NCBI GenBank assembly: GCA_030323885.1
Contig: CM059187.1
Location: 88,703,726-88,767,725 of the forward strand
Reading direction: 5' to 3'
DNA: 64,000 bases
DNA from: Branchipolynoe longqiensis
Lineage: Eukaryota; Annelida; Polychaeta; Phyllodocida; Polynoidae
Of the stretch, positions 32,891 through 43,571 are shown piece after piece (within the stretch, counting starts at the first letter, position 1; each line of letters starts with the position of its first letter). The position numbers and the translations under genes are program-made. Under the pieces are notes generated by a model. The model searched no databases and was not told the origin of the DNA. It saw only the letters and a list, made by a program, of their open reading frames with translations.

Positions 32891-33124
32891 CCATGCATGA
32901 CACCGGTGTCGCAGTTTGAGCGCCCTGCCAGTTTGAGCGCCCTTCTGTTGCTTCTGCGCATGCGCAGATTTTCTGACGCCTTCAAACTGCAGCATGTCGC
33001 AGTTTGAGCGCCCTGCCAGTTTGACTTTGTTTTTTACTAACTGTGAAGAGATGCATCAGTATCTCATCATAATCATTAGTTAAAAATGTAGCTTAAGTTT
33101 AATCATTTGTTATTGTCATCACTT

Positions 33125-33431
33125 CTTTGTTGGTGACAAAGAAGTTCTCAGAAAAATTAAAAATAAGAAAAGCTTGTTTGCCACTATACAGACAAAGAAA
33201 CTTATTTATTTTGGCCACATCATTCGTCAGAGTTCAATATACCGTACATTGTTGGAAGGGAAGGTGAATGGCAGCAGAGGGAGAGGGAGACCAAGAACAT
33301 CATGGTTTACAAATATTTCACAGTGGACAGGCTTGAATTATTCACAGTCTATAAGAACAGCACACCATCGGGACAAGTGGAGAACCATTGCATCCAACCC
33401 TCGACTAGAGGACGGAACTATTGATTGATTG
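33125..33431 (+). pseudogene. LINE RT C-terminal tail, 5'-truncated insertion
   Basis: The frame reads KKLIYFGHIIRQ, GRGRPRTSW and DKWRTIASNPRLEDG, the C-terminal tail that follows RT in a second LINE group, different from the one at 10227. It ends in ATTGATTGATTG. The 13-bp direct repeat ATTGTCATCACTT flanks it at 33112-33124 and 33432-33444, a target-site duplication proving retrotransposition. No catalytic residues are included. Confidence 0.88.
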
Positions 33432-33730
33432 ATTGTCATCACTTGTTCATTCACATCATTCTCGATGTCGGACATCTGGGCACTTTTTGCGCTGACAACG
33501 CGCGAAGGGTAAACCAAATGCCACTCTCATAGAGACAACATTAAAACTACCCCAAATAGCACAGTAATTTCTGCTTTTTGGTGCTTTTAAAGCAAATTTC
33601 TCTTTTGTCTATTAAATAGTTCAGATCTTTCTCTACAATTTCACATTCAGCTTTTTTTTATCAGCCAATTGGAAGTTCTTGAATTTATTTTGTGAAAATA
33701 GTTTTTGAGGCCATGATCTGGTAAGGCTAA

Positions 33731-34479
33731 TACCCCTGTCACACTACGACGTAACGAGCCAACGTGAGCCTAACGTGATGATTTTTCGTCATTACGTTGC
33801 CGTACGTTGGGTCACGTTATGATGACGTCATAATGACGTTAGAGTGACGTCGAGCTACGTCATGTTACGTCGTGTTACGTCGGCGCGCGTCGAGGTTTTG
33901 AACCTGTTCAAAACTTTCAACGTATCTCAACGTGAAGCCGTTACGTTGGGATGACGTGACAATGACGTTAGGTTGACGTTCCGCGATCGTTATAGCAGCG
34001 TAAATGACGTTAGAGTCACGTTATGTCACGTCAGACCGACGGCCCGGGTGGGAGCAACGTGTGGGCAGCGTTTTGCACGTTACGGTCACGTTACGGTCAC
34101 GTTACGGTCACGGTTACGGTCACGTTACGGTCACGTTACGGTCACGTTACGGTCACGTTACGGTCACGTTACGGTCACGTTACGGTCACGTTACGGTCAC
34201 GTTACGGTCACGTTACGTTCACGTCACACCCGTTACGGCGACGTTACGCTCACGTTACACTAACGCCCGGTCACGTCGCCAATTACCCCTCCCCTCTAAC
34301 GTTGTCACGTTACAGCTAACGTCACGACGTACACCCATGTTACTTTCACGTTACGCTCACGTCAACTACGTTGCATTCACGTCCACAATTTGCATATTAT
34401 GCCGATAACTTCGACGTGATATCATTATTTTCACGTTGTGGTTACGCTGACGTAGTCACGTCGTAGTGTGACAGGGCCA
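33731..34479. mobile_element. H2: Harbinger-like MITE, ACGT-rich
   Basis: It starts TACCCCTGTCACACTACGAC and ends GTCGTAGTGTGACAGGGCCA, with TAA on both sides (33728-33730 and 34480-34482). The 749-bp interior is made of ACGT motifs and includes an exact array of ACGTTACGGTC units at about 34078-34215. Three overlapping ORFs of 96-134 codons across the array are period artefacts. Confidence 0.87.
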
Positions 34480-34799
34480 TAACACTGGCACTGACACTCA
34501 GAATATCCCAACTTTCACTATTATCTCTGTTTTTTATACTTTCAGAGTAAATTTTTCTTAGGTTAAATTAAATACTTCAGATCTTCCTCTTCAATCGCAC
34601 ATCAAGATATTTTTAATCGATCCAATGAAAGCTTTTTAATTCATTTTGCAACTATGTCTTAGTCAACTGTCTTAGGCCACTGTAGTTTGAAACTGGGTAG
34701 AATTTGACGCATGCGCAGACGATGCTGTTAAATTCTGCGCATGCGCAGAAGCAACAGAAGGGCGCTCAAACTGGCAGGGCGCTCAAACTGCGACACCGG

Positions 34800-35298
34800 G
34801 CCCGGCGGCCGAATCGGGTGAGCGCGGGCCTCGCGTGCGGGAGATCGGGAGTTCGGTCCCGGGTAGAGTCAAACCAATGACTTATCAAATTTTGACTTGT
34901 CGCTTTCTATCCTGGCGCCCGGCATTAATAGGATAGGGCAAGGCCTGGTTAGCTCAGTGTCCGGATAATGTGACTGAGTGGAATATCGGGTCAAGGTGCT
35001 GGTGGCCTGATTTCCCAGTGGGGCAGCACTATAAAATCACCACCACCAATAACTTATCAAATTTATACTTGTCGCTTTCTAGCCTGGTGCTCGGCATTAA
35101 TAATATGATAGGGAAAGGCCTGGTTAGCTCAGTGGCAGAATAATGTGACTGAGTGGAATATCGGGTCATGGTGCCAGCGGCCTGATTTCCCAGTGGGGCA
35201 GCACTATCAAGTCACCATGAGCGCACACTGAAACAAGTTGGTACCCGTCCTGATATGACCTAATATGTTGCCAGGACATAAAACTCCAACAACCAACC
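34800..35298 (+). mobile_element. SINE-1 partial dimer
   Basis: A complete head (GGCGGCCGAATCGGGTGAGC, B box GTTCGGTCCC) and body run to ACTATAAAATCAC. A second body then begins at AATAACTTATCAAATTTATA (35048) and continues to the normal tail. Confidence 0.82.
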
Positions 35299-35497
35299 AC
35301 GCACTACTGCACAGTTTCCCATTTCATTCTCAGTGCCGCCAAAACATGAGTGTTTATGGTATTCAGCCGACTTTTGTTAAGGCAAGGTCAACTTGACGCG
35401 AGATTTACAACTTGCTACCTAGGCACACTGCCAGGCTAAAACTCGGTCAATAAACATGGTCTGACTACTGAGGGCTGCACAAAAGTAAAGCTAGCAT

Positions 35498-35843
35498 TCC
35501 TTACATGCGGTATGCGGCATGCGAATGTGAATGCGAATGCGGCAAAAAAAGGAAAAGCATCTAAGTGAATAGGGGTGCTTCCATGCCTCCGAATGCGAAT
35601 GTGAATGCGAAAGTGAATGCAAATGCGAATGCGAATGCAAATGCGAATGCAGCAACTGAATCAGTCCCTTTAGCCATCGGTGTGGCATGCGAATGCGAAT
35701 GCTGCTGCATTTGCCATAGAAACCAATACTGTTCCTTCACAAATTTGGAGGAAAAACCCCAACAAATGTTGGGGGTTGGCATAAATCTACGCCGCATATA
35801 CAACATTTGCATGCCACATGCCGCATACCGTGTATAAGGAATC
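35498..35843. mobile_element. MITE with GCGAAT-rich interior
   Basis: ATTCCTTACATGCGGTATGC at the left pairs with GCATACCGTGTATAAGGAAT at the right. The interior repeats GAATGCGAATGC on one strand, producing Asn/Ala-repeat frames that are not genes. Confidence 0.72.
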
Positions 35844-35999
35844 TTAGCTTAATGTATCATATGTCTTGAGTGTTTTGAGGCAGTCTATCAAGATTATTGA
35901 TTATGGTGTTACCATTTGTGGCCGAGTGTATAATATTGTAATCGCGTAGTTCAAATGTCTTTACTTTCAATCGTTGAAAACATGTCTTCCTTCAGAAAC

Positions 36000-36185
36000 T
36001 ACAGTGGTGCGTTTCCTCAGCGACCCATGTGATCAGCGAACTCCTGCCATGTGAGAACAATTTTTCAATGTTGACCTACAAACTGTTTTTGTCTCATTAG
36101 GTTGCCACTCCGGTGACAGGACACCTCCTATGGCAAGACAACATTGGTCTGGATTCAGAGTTGGCTTTTAAAAACACGAGTCTTC
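36000..36185 (+). repeat. R repeat, copy 2
   Basis: It aligns with 5800-5990, including TCAGCGACCCATGTGATCAG and CAAGACAACATTGGTCTGGA. Confidence 0.5.
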
Positions 36186-36279
36186 ACATGTTACATTATT
36201 AAATGCCTATAGCTTTAAGTTTAATTTTTTTTCTTCTTCTTTTTTCTTCTTTTAATTTGTTGGTGTAATTAGTTGATTA

Positions 36280-36922
36280 AATAGCGAACATTTCAAGTGC
36301 AAACAATTGGTCTTCCTCATTCCACTGATCCTTCCCCTATCCGAGTAATGCTGAATACCAGGCTAGGTAGCTACGAGTGTCAATTCATAAAGGCCCTGTC
36401 ACATTATGGCGTATGGCGGGAGCGTATTGAAAACCTACGTAGGTCCTGCGCGTGCCGGCCTATGATGACATTTGGTGACCTTTCGGGTGGTTTTGGGCTA
36501 TGTGGAACCTACGAGGAGCATACAAGGAGCGTATGAGGAGCGTATGGGAGTGTGCTGTGACATTTTTTGACGGTATGGGCCATACGCCCTCATAGGTCGA
36601 GATTTTTTGAGCATGCACAAAAGAATTTGGACGGACGGATTTATGAAAGTGTATGGCGGCGTATGCCTCATACGCTTCACATAAGCCGTCACCTGGCGGC
36701 TTATGAGTAGTGTATGAGTAGCGTATGCGTAGCGTATGAGTAGCGTATATGGCATATGCCGATGTATATGACGTAACGCGCCTACGCCGCCATACGCTCC
36801 CGCAAAAACCCTAATGTGACAGCCCCTTAAGCCATTGATTTGACTGGACACAGGGGTCCAAATCCCACAACCTACCGACATGGGAGACGGGTGCTCTCAA
36901 CTCATTCAGCTCATTGTGGTCG
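36280..36922 (-). mobile_element. SINE-1/SINE-2 chimera split by MITE H4
   Basis: On the minus strand the tRNA-like head lies at 36831-36922 (B box near 36852), then H4 interrupts, then the body resumes at 36390 and passes into the SINE-2-type end near 36330. Confidence 0.75.
36391..36827. mobile_element. H4: Harbinger-like MITE in a SINE
   Basis: It starts AGGCCCTGTCACATTATGGC and ends CCCTAATGTGACAGCCCCT, with TAA at 36388-36390 and 36828-36830. The interior carries the same CGTATG/TACGC motifs as H3. Confidence 0.88.
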
Positions 36923-37189
36923 GTATTCTAGAATCTTTTAAATGGCAGAACTCGATGCTCATTGCAGACCTAGGACTAAAATTGATATTGTACACAAACT
37001 TGTTTCCAAAGTTGACCCACAAACCGCGTTTCAGTTGACTGCGCATGCTCCCACGAAAGAGGTGCATTAGTGACACAAATGCAGGCGCTGATTTATTGGT
37101 GAAGTGCGAGGAACCCTTTTCAACGAAGATAAAATGTCCTTTTCTCAAATACTTTAACTCCTTTTATCGACTGCTTGCTATGACCCTTA
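36923..37189. other. No recognised feature
   Basis: Unique-looking non-coding sequence between two MITEs. Confidence 0.35.
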
Positions 37190-37780
37190 AGGCCCAGTCA
37201 GACCTTACCGTACTGAGTACCGGACACTTGTCTAGTCCGGTGGTGTCCAGTGTCGAACTGTTGCAACGGCCGCCAGACAAAACGGACGCTAAACAGACAA
37301 GAAATGTACATTAATGAATAGCCAATAGACGAGAACCAGACAAGAACCAGACGGCAAACGAGTGTCAAACGGACGGACCGGACACCAAACGGACACCAAC
37401 CAGACACCAACTGGACACCTACCGTACACCTACCAGACTGTTCACGGACACGCCAAAAACCGACGGACCGAATTCCTGCAGCACTGTCAACGGACTCTTC
37501 AGGATACAAACCAGACACCTAACGGATGAGTAATGGACCTGAAACGGACAAAACGGACTAAACAGACTTAAAACAGACACCAACCGTACACTTCAGTCCG
37601 GTGGTGTCCAGTCCAAGTTTTGTGCTTGTTCAAAACTTGTACCGGACACCGCTGGACACCACCGGACAGATAACGGACACGGCGGATACCAGCCGTATAT
37701 AAACCATACATTGCCGTATTTCACCAGACAGTGTCCGTTTTCTATCCGGTCCCTCAATCTGGTAAGGTCTGACTGGGGCT
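37190..37780. mobile_element. H7: Harbinger-like MITE with CGGACAC interior
   Basis: AGGCCCAGTCAGACCTTACC and GGTAAGGTCTGACTGGGGCT form the inverted ends. TTA flanks both sides (37187-37189 and 37781-37783). The interior is dense in CGGACACC and ACCGGACA. Confidence 0.85.
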
Positions 37781-37784
37781 TTAC

Positions 37785-38132
37785 AGGTGCATAGTCTAAT
37801 GGTTTGAGTTTCGGCCACTTTCTGAACTAGATGCAGTAGGGTGATTGATTGTTATAATCCACTCTACTATAGTTTGAAATAACTTTCATTTAAAATTAAT
37901 AGCTTTTGAGATATTTGAAGTGCACACACACACACTAGTAATTTTTGGCAAGCACATCAAAACCATAGGATTCAGCAGTAATGGGTTCTATTAAATTGAC
38001 TCAGTATTCCCTTCTATGGAACAACAAATGCTTAATAAATGCACCAGTATCTAAATTAGATCTGGAGAATCAAATGTAATGTTTGTTAAATGTGTTTCGA
38101 AAAGTGCATGTTTTCATCGGACTATACAGCCG
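37785..38132 (+). mobile_element. K MITE, diverged
   Basis: AGGTGCATAGTCTAATGG opens it only a few bases after H7. It ends at GGACTATACAGCCG before TAAA. Confidence 0.78.
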
Positions 38133-38192
38133 TAAATGGTGAAAGCCACAGAATAAATCTAAGCGATATCTACTGTTGTATGTGACTCTTAA

Positions 38193-38549
38193 AGTTGCAT
38201 AGTCCGATGCTTTTTGAATTTCTGACATTTCTTTAGATGAATACATTATGCTAAGTATTATAGTCTACTTTAGTTTAGCTTGAAGTAAGTTTTATTTTAA
38301 ATGGCTAACTTTGGGGATATTTGACAGCAAAACATGCCAAAGTAATTTTGGCAAGCATGCCAAAACTCGGGCACCATAGATTTTAGTAGTAATACTACTA
38401 ATAGGTTCTATTAAATTGACTTATTACAACCCGCTATGCAACACAACATGCTTAATAAGTGCACAAGTATATAAGTTGAATATGTAGAATTAAGTCTAGA
38501 TGAGTGTTTGGGTTTTGAAAATTTGATGTTTTCATCGGACTATGCAACT
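38193..38549 (+). mobile_element. K MITE, complete
   Basis: TTAA flanks both ends (38189-38192 and 38550-38553). The ends AGTTGCATAGTCCGATG and CATCGGACTATGCAACT are exact inverse copies here. Confidence 0.87.
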
Positions 38550-38722
38550 TTAATAAGAATAAATAATAAACACGAAAGACTTACACTTATACATATTTAT
38601 TTTCACGTAAACAGTTAAAAAAACCACGCATATAGATCTAACTAGTCTATTTACATCATCCCTCCACGGGTAGTTGAACCATCAGTGTCTACAGAATATC
38701 CATGCGTATATATATATATATA

Positions 38723-38851
38723 CAGTAAAACCTCTCTAAATCGACCGACCATCGGACCGACTTTAAGTGATCCATTTAGGGGGGAGGTCGGTTTAGAGAG
38801 TTAGGATAACAATGGTATTGTTGGGACCCAAATAAAGTGATTGATATTATT
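38723..38851. mobile_element. P1 MITE, 3'-truncated
   Basis: CAGTAAAACCTCTCTAAATC runs to AAAGTGATTGATATT. It ends at A/C-rich sequence before the next SINE. Confidence 0.75.
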
Positions 38852-38924
38852 TTAAAGAGTACCCCCCCCCCTTACCCCTCCCCCCCGGACCCAACACCCA
38901 CCCGGCTACTTCCACAGCATGGTA

Positions 38925-39190
38925 TTTCGAATCCCAGCCGAGTCAAACCAATGACTTATAAATGTCGCTACCTAGCATCGAGCTCGACATTAATAGGATA
39001 GGACAAAGACTGATTTGCACAGTATCAGAATAGTGTGACTGTGTGGGATATCAGGTCATGGTGGAAACGGCGTGATCTCCCAGTGAGGCAGCACTATATA
39101 AGCTTCCATGCGTGCGCACTGTCACAAGTTCGTACCCGTCCCGATATGACCTTAGATGTTGCTAGCATGTAAAAGAACAACAAACAAACA
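38925..39190 (+). mobile_element. SINE-1 copy, head partial
   Basis: A B-box-like TTTCGAATCCCAGCCGAGT precedes a full but diverged body and an AACAACAAACAAACAATC tail. Confidence 0.82.
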
Positions 39191-39263
39191 ATCAATGGCA
39201 TGGTAAGTACAATTATGCATCATCATCAGCAACATTTATGTTACATTAATCAAATCCAATAGT

Positions 39264-39460
39264 CATAGTGAAATAGTGAAATAGTGAATGGTAGACAAGA
39301 AGTGTGAACACTTATTTGTCTATCATTTTTGCTTGAGTGCAAGTAAATATGCAACACAAGGAATAATTAGTAGCATGTGGTGAATAAGGGGTAAAATTTC
39401 CCTGGATCATCAGCCTACACTTTTACCGACCCAAGGGATTTTTAACCTGCGATATTACAA
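39264..39460 (-). mobile_element. SINE-2 body joined to the CR1 LINE 3' end
   Basis: On the minus strand, SINE-2 sequence (GGTTAAAAATCCCTTGGGTC) continues through GGTAAAAGTGTAGGCT. It then becomes the last codons and 3' UTR of the CR1 element at 768-2730, ending in three TTCACTAT units. The joint falls in a shared GGCT. Confidence 0.75.
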
Positions 39461-39483
39461 CAACAAAAACATATAGGACTGGC

Positions 39484-40345
39484 ACTGGTAGCTGTTATCC
39501 TACAGGACAGTACCAGCACAAATGTGACGTCATCGTGCCTAGCCACCCCCAGCCAAGACGTGGGTTACTGGGGTCGGGCATTTTTGCACACAGCACGTGT
39601 TTTTGTTGACTCCACTCGCGGTGTTCGATTTGAAATTCTAGCAACTGGGGTGACCCGAGTCGCCCGGGTCGTGTTAATCGAATACGGCCACTGTTCGCCG
39701 CAACGGAAGCCTTGCGCCAAGTCAATCCCTAAACCAGATTATTAGTTGATTCAACATCCACTAACCAGGTGGTATGCAATGGCACAGATAGCTGAGGGAA
39801 AGGGAGGGGGATCCCCCCCCCCTCCCCAACCAACCAAAAATTCCCAGTATGTATGTCACCTGGGGGCGTAATCGATTATTCAACTCGGGTCACCCGAGCC
39901 TCTTTTTGGCGCATGCGCACATCCTACATACTCGGGTTAAATAAACGAATACGCTCGGGGTGGACACAGTTGTGGCTTAATCTAAAACTTAATATTTGTT
40001 TTCAATAACCGATATAAGTACAGCAAAATAGGATTTCAAGTATTTGATGATTGTTGAAGCTGACAATCTGGGTTATTATATAAAAGAGCATTAAAACAAC
40101 ATGAAGGACCTGTACTGGTAGCTTTATCCTACAGGTACCAGCACAGATGTGATGGCATCGCTCCTAGCAAACCCCAGCCAAGAGGTGGGTTACTGGGGTC
40201 GGGTCGCTTTGCACATGGCACGTGTATTTCTCGACTCCACTCGCGGTGTTCGATTTGAAATTCTGACGACTCGGGTGACCCGAGTCGCCCGGGTCGTGTT
40301 AATCGATTACGGCCTCCCTGACATGGCTGGAAATGCCATTACAGA
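39484..40345. repeat. M repeats: two direct copies and a related piece
   Basis: Blocks at 39484-39700 and 40106-40318 are about 80% alike, including GTGGGTTACTGGGGTCGGG, CTCCACTCGCGGTGTTCGAT and GGGTGACCCGAGTCGCCCGG. The piece at 39850-39985 carries the inverse TCGGGTCACCCGAG. The palindromic core suggests the ends of a DNA transposon. Confidence 0.6.
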
Positions 40346-40357
40346 GCCTCGAGTTAA

Positions 40358-40702
40358 AGTTGCATAATCCGATGGTTTTGAGTTTCTGAAATTTTCTGAG
40401 ATAAATACATTAGGTTGTTCATTATAATCTATGTTACTCTAACTAGAAGTAACTTTTATTTTAAGTGGCTAACTTTTGAGATATTTTAAGTGGAACCATG
40501 CAAAATTAATTTTGGCAAGCATGCCAAAACTCTGACCCCACAGGCTTCTGCAGTAACAGGTTCTATTCAATTGCCTCGGTATCCCCTTCTGTGTGGTGAC
40601 ATGTTTAATAAGTGCACCAGGATCTAATTTAGATATGCAGAATCACATTTAGATAATTGTTTTGGTTTTGAAAATTTGATATTTTCATCGGACTATGCAG
40701 CT
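40358..40702 (+). mobile_element. K MITE, complete
   Basis: TTAA flanks both ends. It starts AGTTGCATAATCCGATGG. Confidence 0.85.
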
Positions 40703-40967
40703 TTAAAAAAAAACCTTCCTGAGGGAGCATACCTCCAGCACCCCATAGTGTCTCTCGCCTTCAGCATTCATCTGTTCTAAGAATCTATCTGTAACCCCAA
40801 ACAAAAGTGTCTAGCTACAGCTATGGTGTGTATATGTCATACACGACCTGTTAAATTCCACTAAATTGACTGAATTCCATTTATGCACATTTCAGCGTTG
40901 TCCTAGTTACCATCGTTTTACAAACGATTCTTCCCACAGTTGCCGATATATAATACTGAGGTGGGTT

Positions 40968-41252
40968 GGCTGTTGGAGTTTTACATCCTGGCAACATCTA
41001 AGGTCATACCAGGATGGGTATTAACTTGTGACAGTGCGCACTCATGGTGACTTTATAGTGATGCCCGACTGGGAAATCAGGCCGCCAGCACCATGACCCG
41101 ATATCCCACTCTGTTACATTATCCTGACACTGAGCTAACCAGTCCTTGCCCTATCCTATTAATGCCGAGTGCCAGGCTAGGAAGCGACAAGTATCAATTT
41201 TATAAGTCATTGGTTTGACTCGACCGGGAATCGAACTCCTGATCTACTGAGG
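40968..41252 (-). mobile_element. SINE-1, head partly lost
   Basis: The tail and body are good. It ends just after the B box (GGAATCGAACTCCTGATC on the plus strand). Confidence 0.83.
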
Positions 41253-41467
41253 AGATTCATACTGCTGTGAGCAGGAATATGTATGTTACAGGAAAACAGT
41301 GTCGCCCGAGAAATAAACCTCCTGGGAAAAGCTGTCAATCAGAAAGTTGCGAGACTTTTGTATGTTAATTGTTACTGAAGCATCGCCTGAGACATAATTG
41401 CGCACAGGTATTAGTTCTTGCAAACAATGGTGCCATCTGTTGTGGGGAGTGTTGCAAAGAAATCGGA

Positions 41468-41556
41468 GTGGTATGCCTAGAGCGGGACTAGAACCCACAG
41501 TTCTGCCATTCCCGGATAAGTGGCTTAACCCATTAGACCAACACAGGCGCCAAAGT
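41468..41556 (-). mobile_element. SINE-3 tRNA-like head
   Basis: On the minus strand an A box (TGGTCTAATGGGTTAAGCC) and a B box (GGGTTCTAGTCCCGCTC) sit at tRNA spacing, bounded by TAGGC as in the 46.6-kb copies. It could be a lone tRNA pseudogene. Confidence 0.6.
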
Positions 41557-41608
41557 AAACTTGGATGGTTTTACATTGGTACATTATAGTTGTTGCCTGA
41601 GTAGTTCA

Positions 41609-41721
41609 AGTTGCATTGTCCGATGGATTGAGAATTTCTACCATTTTTCTGGGATAAATATATTAAGTTTATTGTAATAATTACCTTACTTTAATTTGAT
41701 GGTTCATCGGACTATGCAGCT
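41609..41721 (+). mobile_element. K MITE, internally deleted (113 bp)
   Basis: Both ends are kept (AGTTGCATTGTCCGATGG and CATCGGACTATGCAGCT), but most of the interior is missing. Confidence 0.8.
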
Positions 41722-41892
41722 TTAATTTGACATGTATGGGAGTAAGTTAATGATCGGATAATTTCAAATGTGAGAAAAGGAGGGTAGAGTGAGAAAACTT
41801 CATGCAAAATGGCGAATTGAGTGGCAGGACAGAGTGGTAACCTGGTGAGCATGGACATACATATAATATAGATAAAAAGGAATTCACCCTTA

Positions 41893-42493
41893 TGGTGCAG
41901 TCACACTACGACGCTTCTCCCGGCGACCCGTCAGCGTTGAAAATAAAATCTTGCGCGTCGAGAAACGTCCAACTTTTCGGCGGTTTGGGGAAAAAGTTTG
42001 GTGTCAGCGCGGCGCGTTATTCGCGTACGGCCATCGGCTGTCGACGCGTGATGAAAAAAAAAAAAAAAGTTTGGCGCGACGTGCTCATATTACCTTAGAT
42101 GTTGGTAGGATGTAAACCAAGAAAGCAACGATTTGGCGCAACGTGTGGAGACGACCCGCGCGCGCGCGCGCCGTCTGCCTAGCGTTCCCATAACGTTATT
42201 CCGGCGCGTCCAACGGAGCTCGAACGACCGCCTAACATCCTCCTAGCGTCCTTACCCATATATTTGCACGCGCTGCCGGTCGTTGTTTTTTTTTGACATG
42301 CTAAAAACCTTGGGCGACCGGCAACGCGCGCCGACGTTGTCCGCCGACCATCAACGTCAAGAATAGTGTACCGACGTGTACCGACGCGCGCATAACACGC
42401 CCCCAGCGTGTCTCGATATTTCACCCATTTTCGCCCAAAAACACCACACCTCGCCAGGTCGCCGGCTAGAAGCATCGTAGTGTGACTGCACCA
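41893..42493. mobile_element. H5: Harbinger-like MITE with CGCG-rich interior
   Basis: TGGTGCAGTCACACTACGAC and GTAGTGTGACTGCACCA are inverted ends. TTA flanks both sides (41890-41892 and 42494-42496). The interior is rich in GCGCG and CGACG. A 35-bp piece of SINE-1 tail (TTACCTTAGATGTTGGTAGG, near 42091) sits inside. Confidence 0.85.
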
Positions 42494-42496
42494 TTA

Positions 42497-42860
42497 CCCA
42501 GAGTAGGGGTGAAAAACGACCCATTTGAACAAGTGGCGAAAGGCTGGGTAAATGAAATGAACACATACATTCTTAATTTAAGAAGCAAAATATATTTTTC
42601 GCATACATCTTTATATTTATCCGCTACTTTTGGAGGAATAAGTTATGAAGTAATGTAGATTAATAGATTTCAAAGTCAAATTGAGAGCATTCTGAGACCG
42701 CCATTTTGCATCTTTGCATTCTCTGCCGTTTGACCAACTCTACTTCAGTATAGATCAATACTATACATTGGGACCACAACCTCCACAATTAATTTCTATT
42801 TGAAGCAGTTTTTGCTCTAATTTGTCACTGACCCTTACTATGGGCAGGGGAGAATGTTCT
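42497..42860 (-). mobile_element. F element, diverged copy interrupted at its left end by H5
   Basis: GTAGGGGTGAAAAACGACCC, CTTAATTTAAGAAGCAAAAT and GACCGCCATTTTGCATC follow the F order. The bases before H5 (AATTCACCCTTA) complete its left end. It provides the empty K site at 42573-42576. Confidence 0.65.
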
Positions 42861-43001
42861 ATCTATCCATATATAATAATCTCTCCAGCTTCATCTTCTC
42901 GCCACTGATCACCACACTGTTAAGGCTTTATCAAGACATTCAATTAAATTTGTCAGTTCTTCTTCCTGTCCTGTTAGCCCATAGTTATAAGGTGGTAGGG
43001 T

Positions 43002-43066
43002 TGTTTGTTTGCTTGTTGGGGTTTTACAGCCTGGTGATATATATGGTCATATGAGGACTGGGCTGG
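43002..43066 (-). mobile_element. SINE-1 tail fragment
   Basis: GTTGTTTGTTTGCTTGTTGG and GGGTTTTACAGCCTGG match the reversed end of SINE-1. Confidence 0.6.
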
Positions 43067-43222
43067 TAGGTAGGCGCCTGTCTGGATAATAGTAGGTAGT
43101 GCTAGTTTTAAGTGGAACAGTGTCTTCGTGGATCTACATGGTCTGAGCATTGTAATCTCAGGCATAGTCTTTTTTCGTTTTTTTTTCATTGTTCTGAAAG
43201 ATAAACACACAGCGTAAAACCA

Positions 43223-43532
43223 GGCGCGGTGACCTAATCGGTGGAGCGCGGGCGTCGTGTACGGAAGGTCGGGAGTTCGGTTCCCAGTCGAGTCAAATCA
43301 AATAACTTTAAAATTGATACTTGTCACTACCTACCCTGGTGCTCGGCATTAGTAGGATAGGACAAGGACTGGTTAGCTCAATGTCAGGATAATGTGACTG
43401 AGTGGGATGTTGGGTCCCTGATTTCACAGAGGGGTAGCACTATAAAGTCACCATGAGTGTGCACTGTCCCAAGTCAGTACCCGTCCTGATATTGCTTTGG
43501 CTGTTGCTAGGATGTAAAACAACAACAACAAA
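43223..43532 (+). mobile_element. SINE-1, full-length
   Basis: The A box (GGTGACCTAATCGGTGGAGC), B box (GAGTTCGGTTCCCAGTCGAG), body and AAAACAACAACAACAAAAAC tail are present. A 17-bp deletion removes the ATGGTGCTGGCGGCC part of the body. Confidence 0.88.
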
Positions 43533-43571
43533 AACACAGCATCAAACAAAGCAGACCACATCCTTCCTTTA

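Larger units (their letters stand above)
32903..34799. mobile_element. 1.9-kb element with about 65-bp inverted ends
   Basis: The left end (CCGGTGTCGCAGTTTGAGCG...CTGCGCATGCGCAGA) and the right end (TCTGCGCATGCGCAGAAGC...GCTCAAACTGCGACACCGG) are near-exact inverse copies. The interior carries a LINE tail (33125-33431) and the H2 MITE. Two diverged internal direct repeats begin CTTCAGATCTT (near 33620 and 34584). No transposase is seen, so it is non-autonomous. Confidence 0.78.

Noticed and set aside
33973..34408. Overlapping Arg/Tyr/Gly-rich ORFs of 96-134 codons
   Set aside because: They read through the 11-bp ACGTTACGGTC array inside the H2 MITE.
35565..35837. Asn/Ala-repeat ORF
   Set aside because: Comes from GCGAAT repeats inside a MITE.
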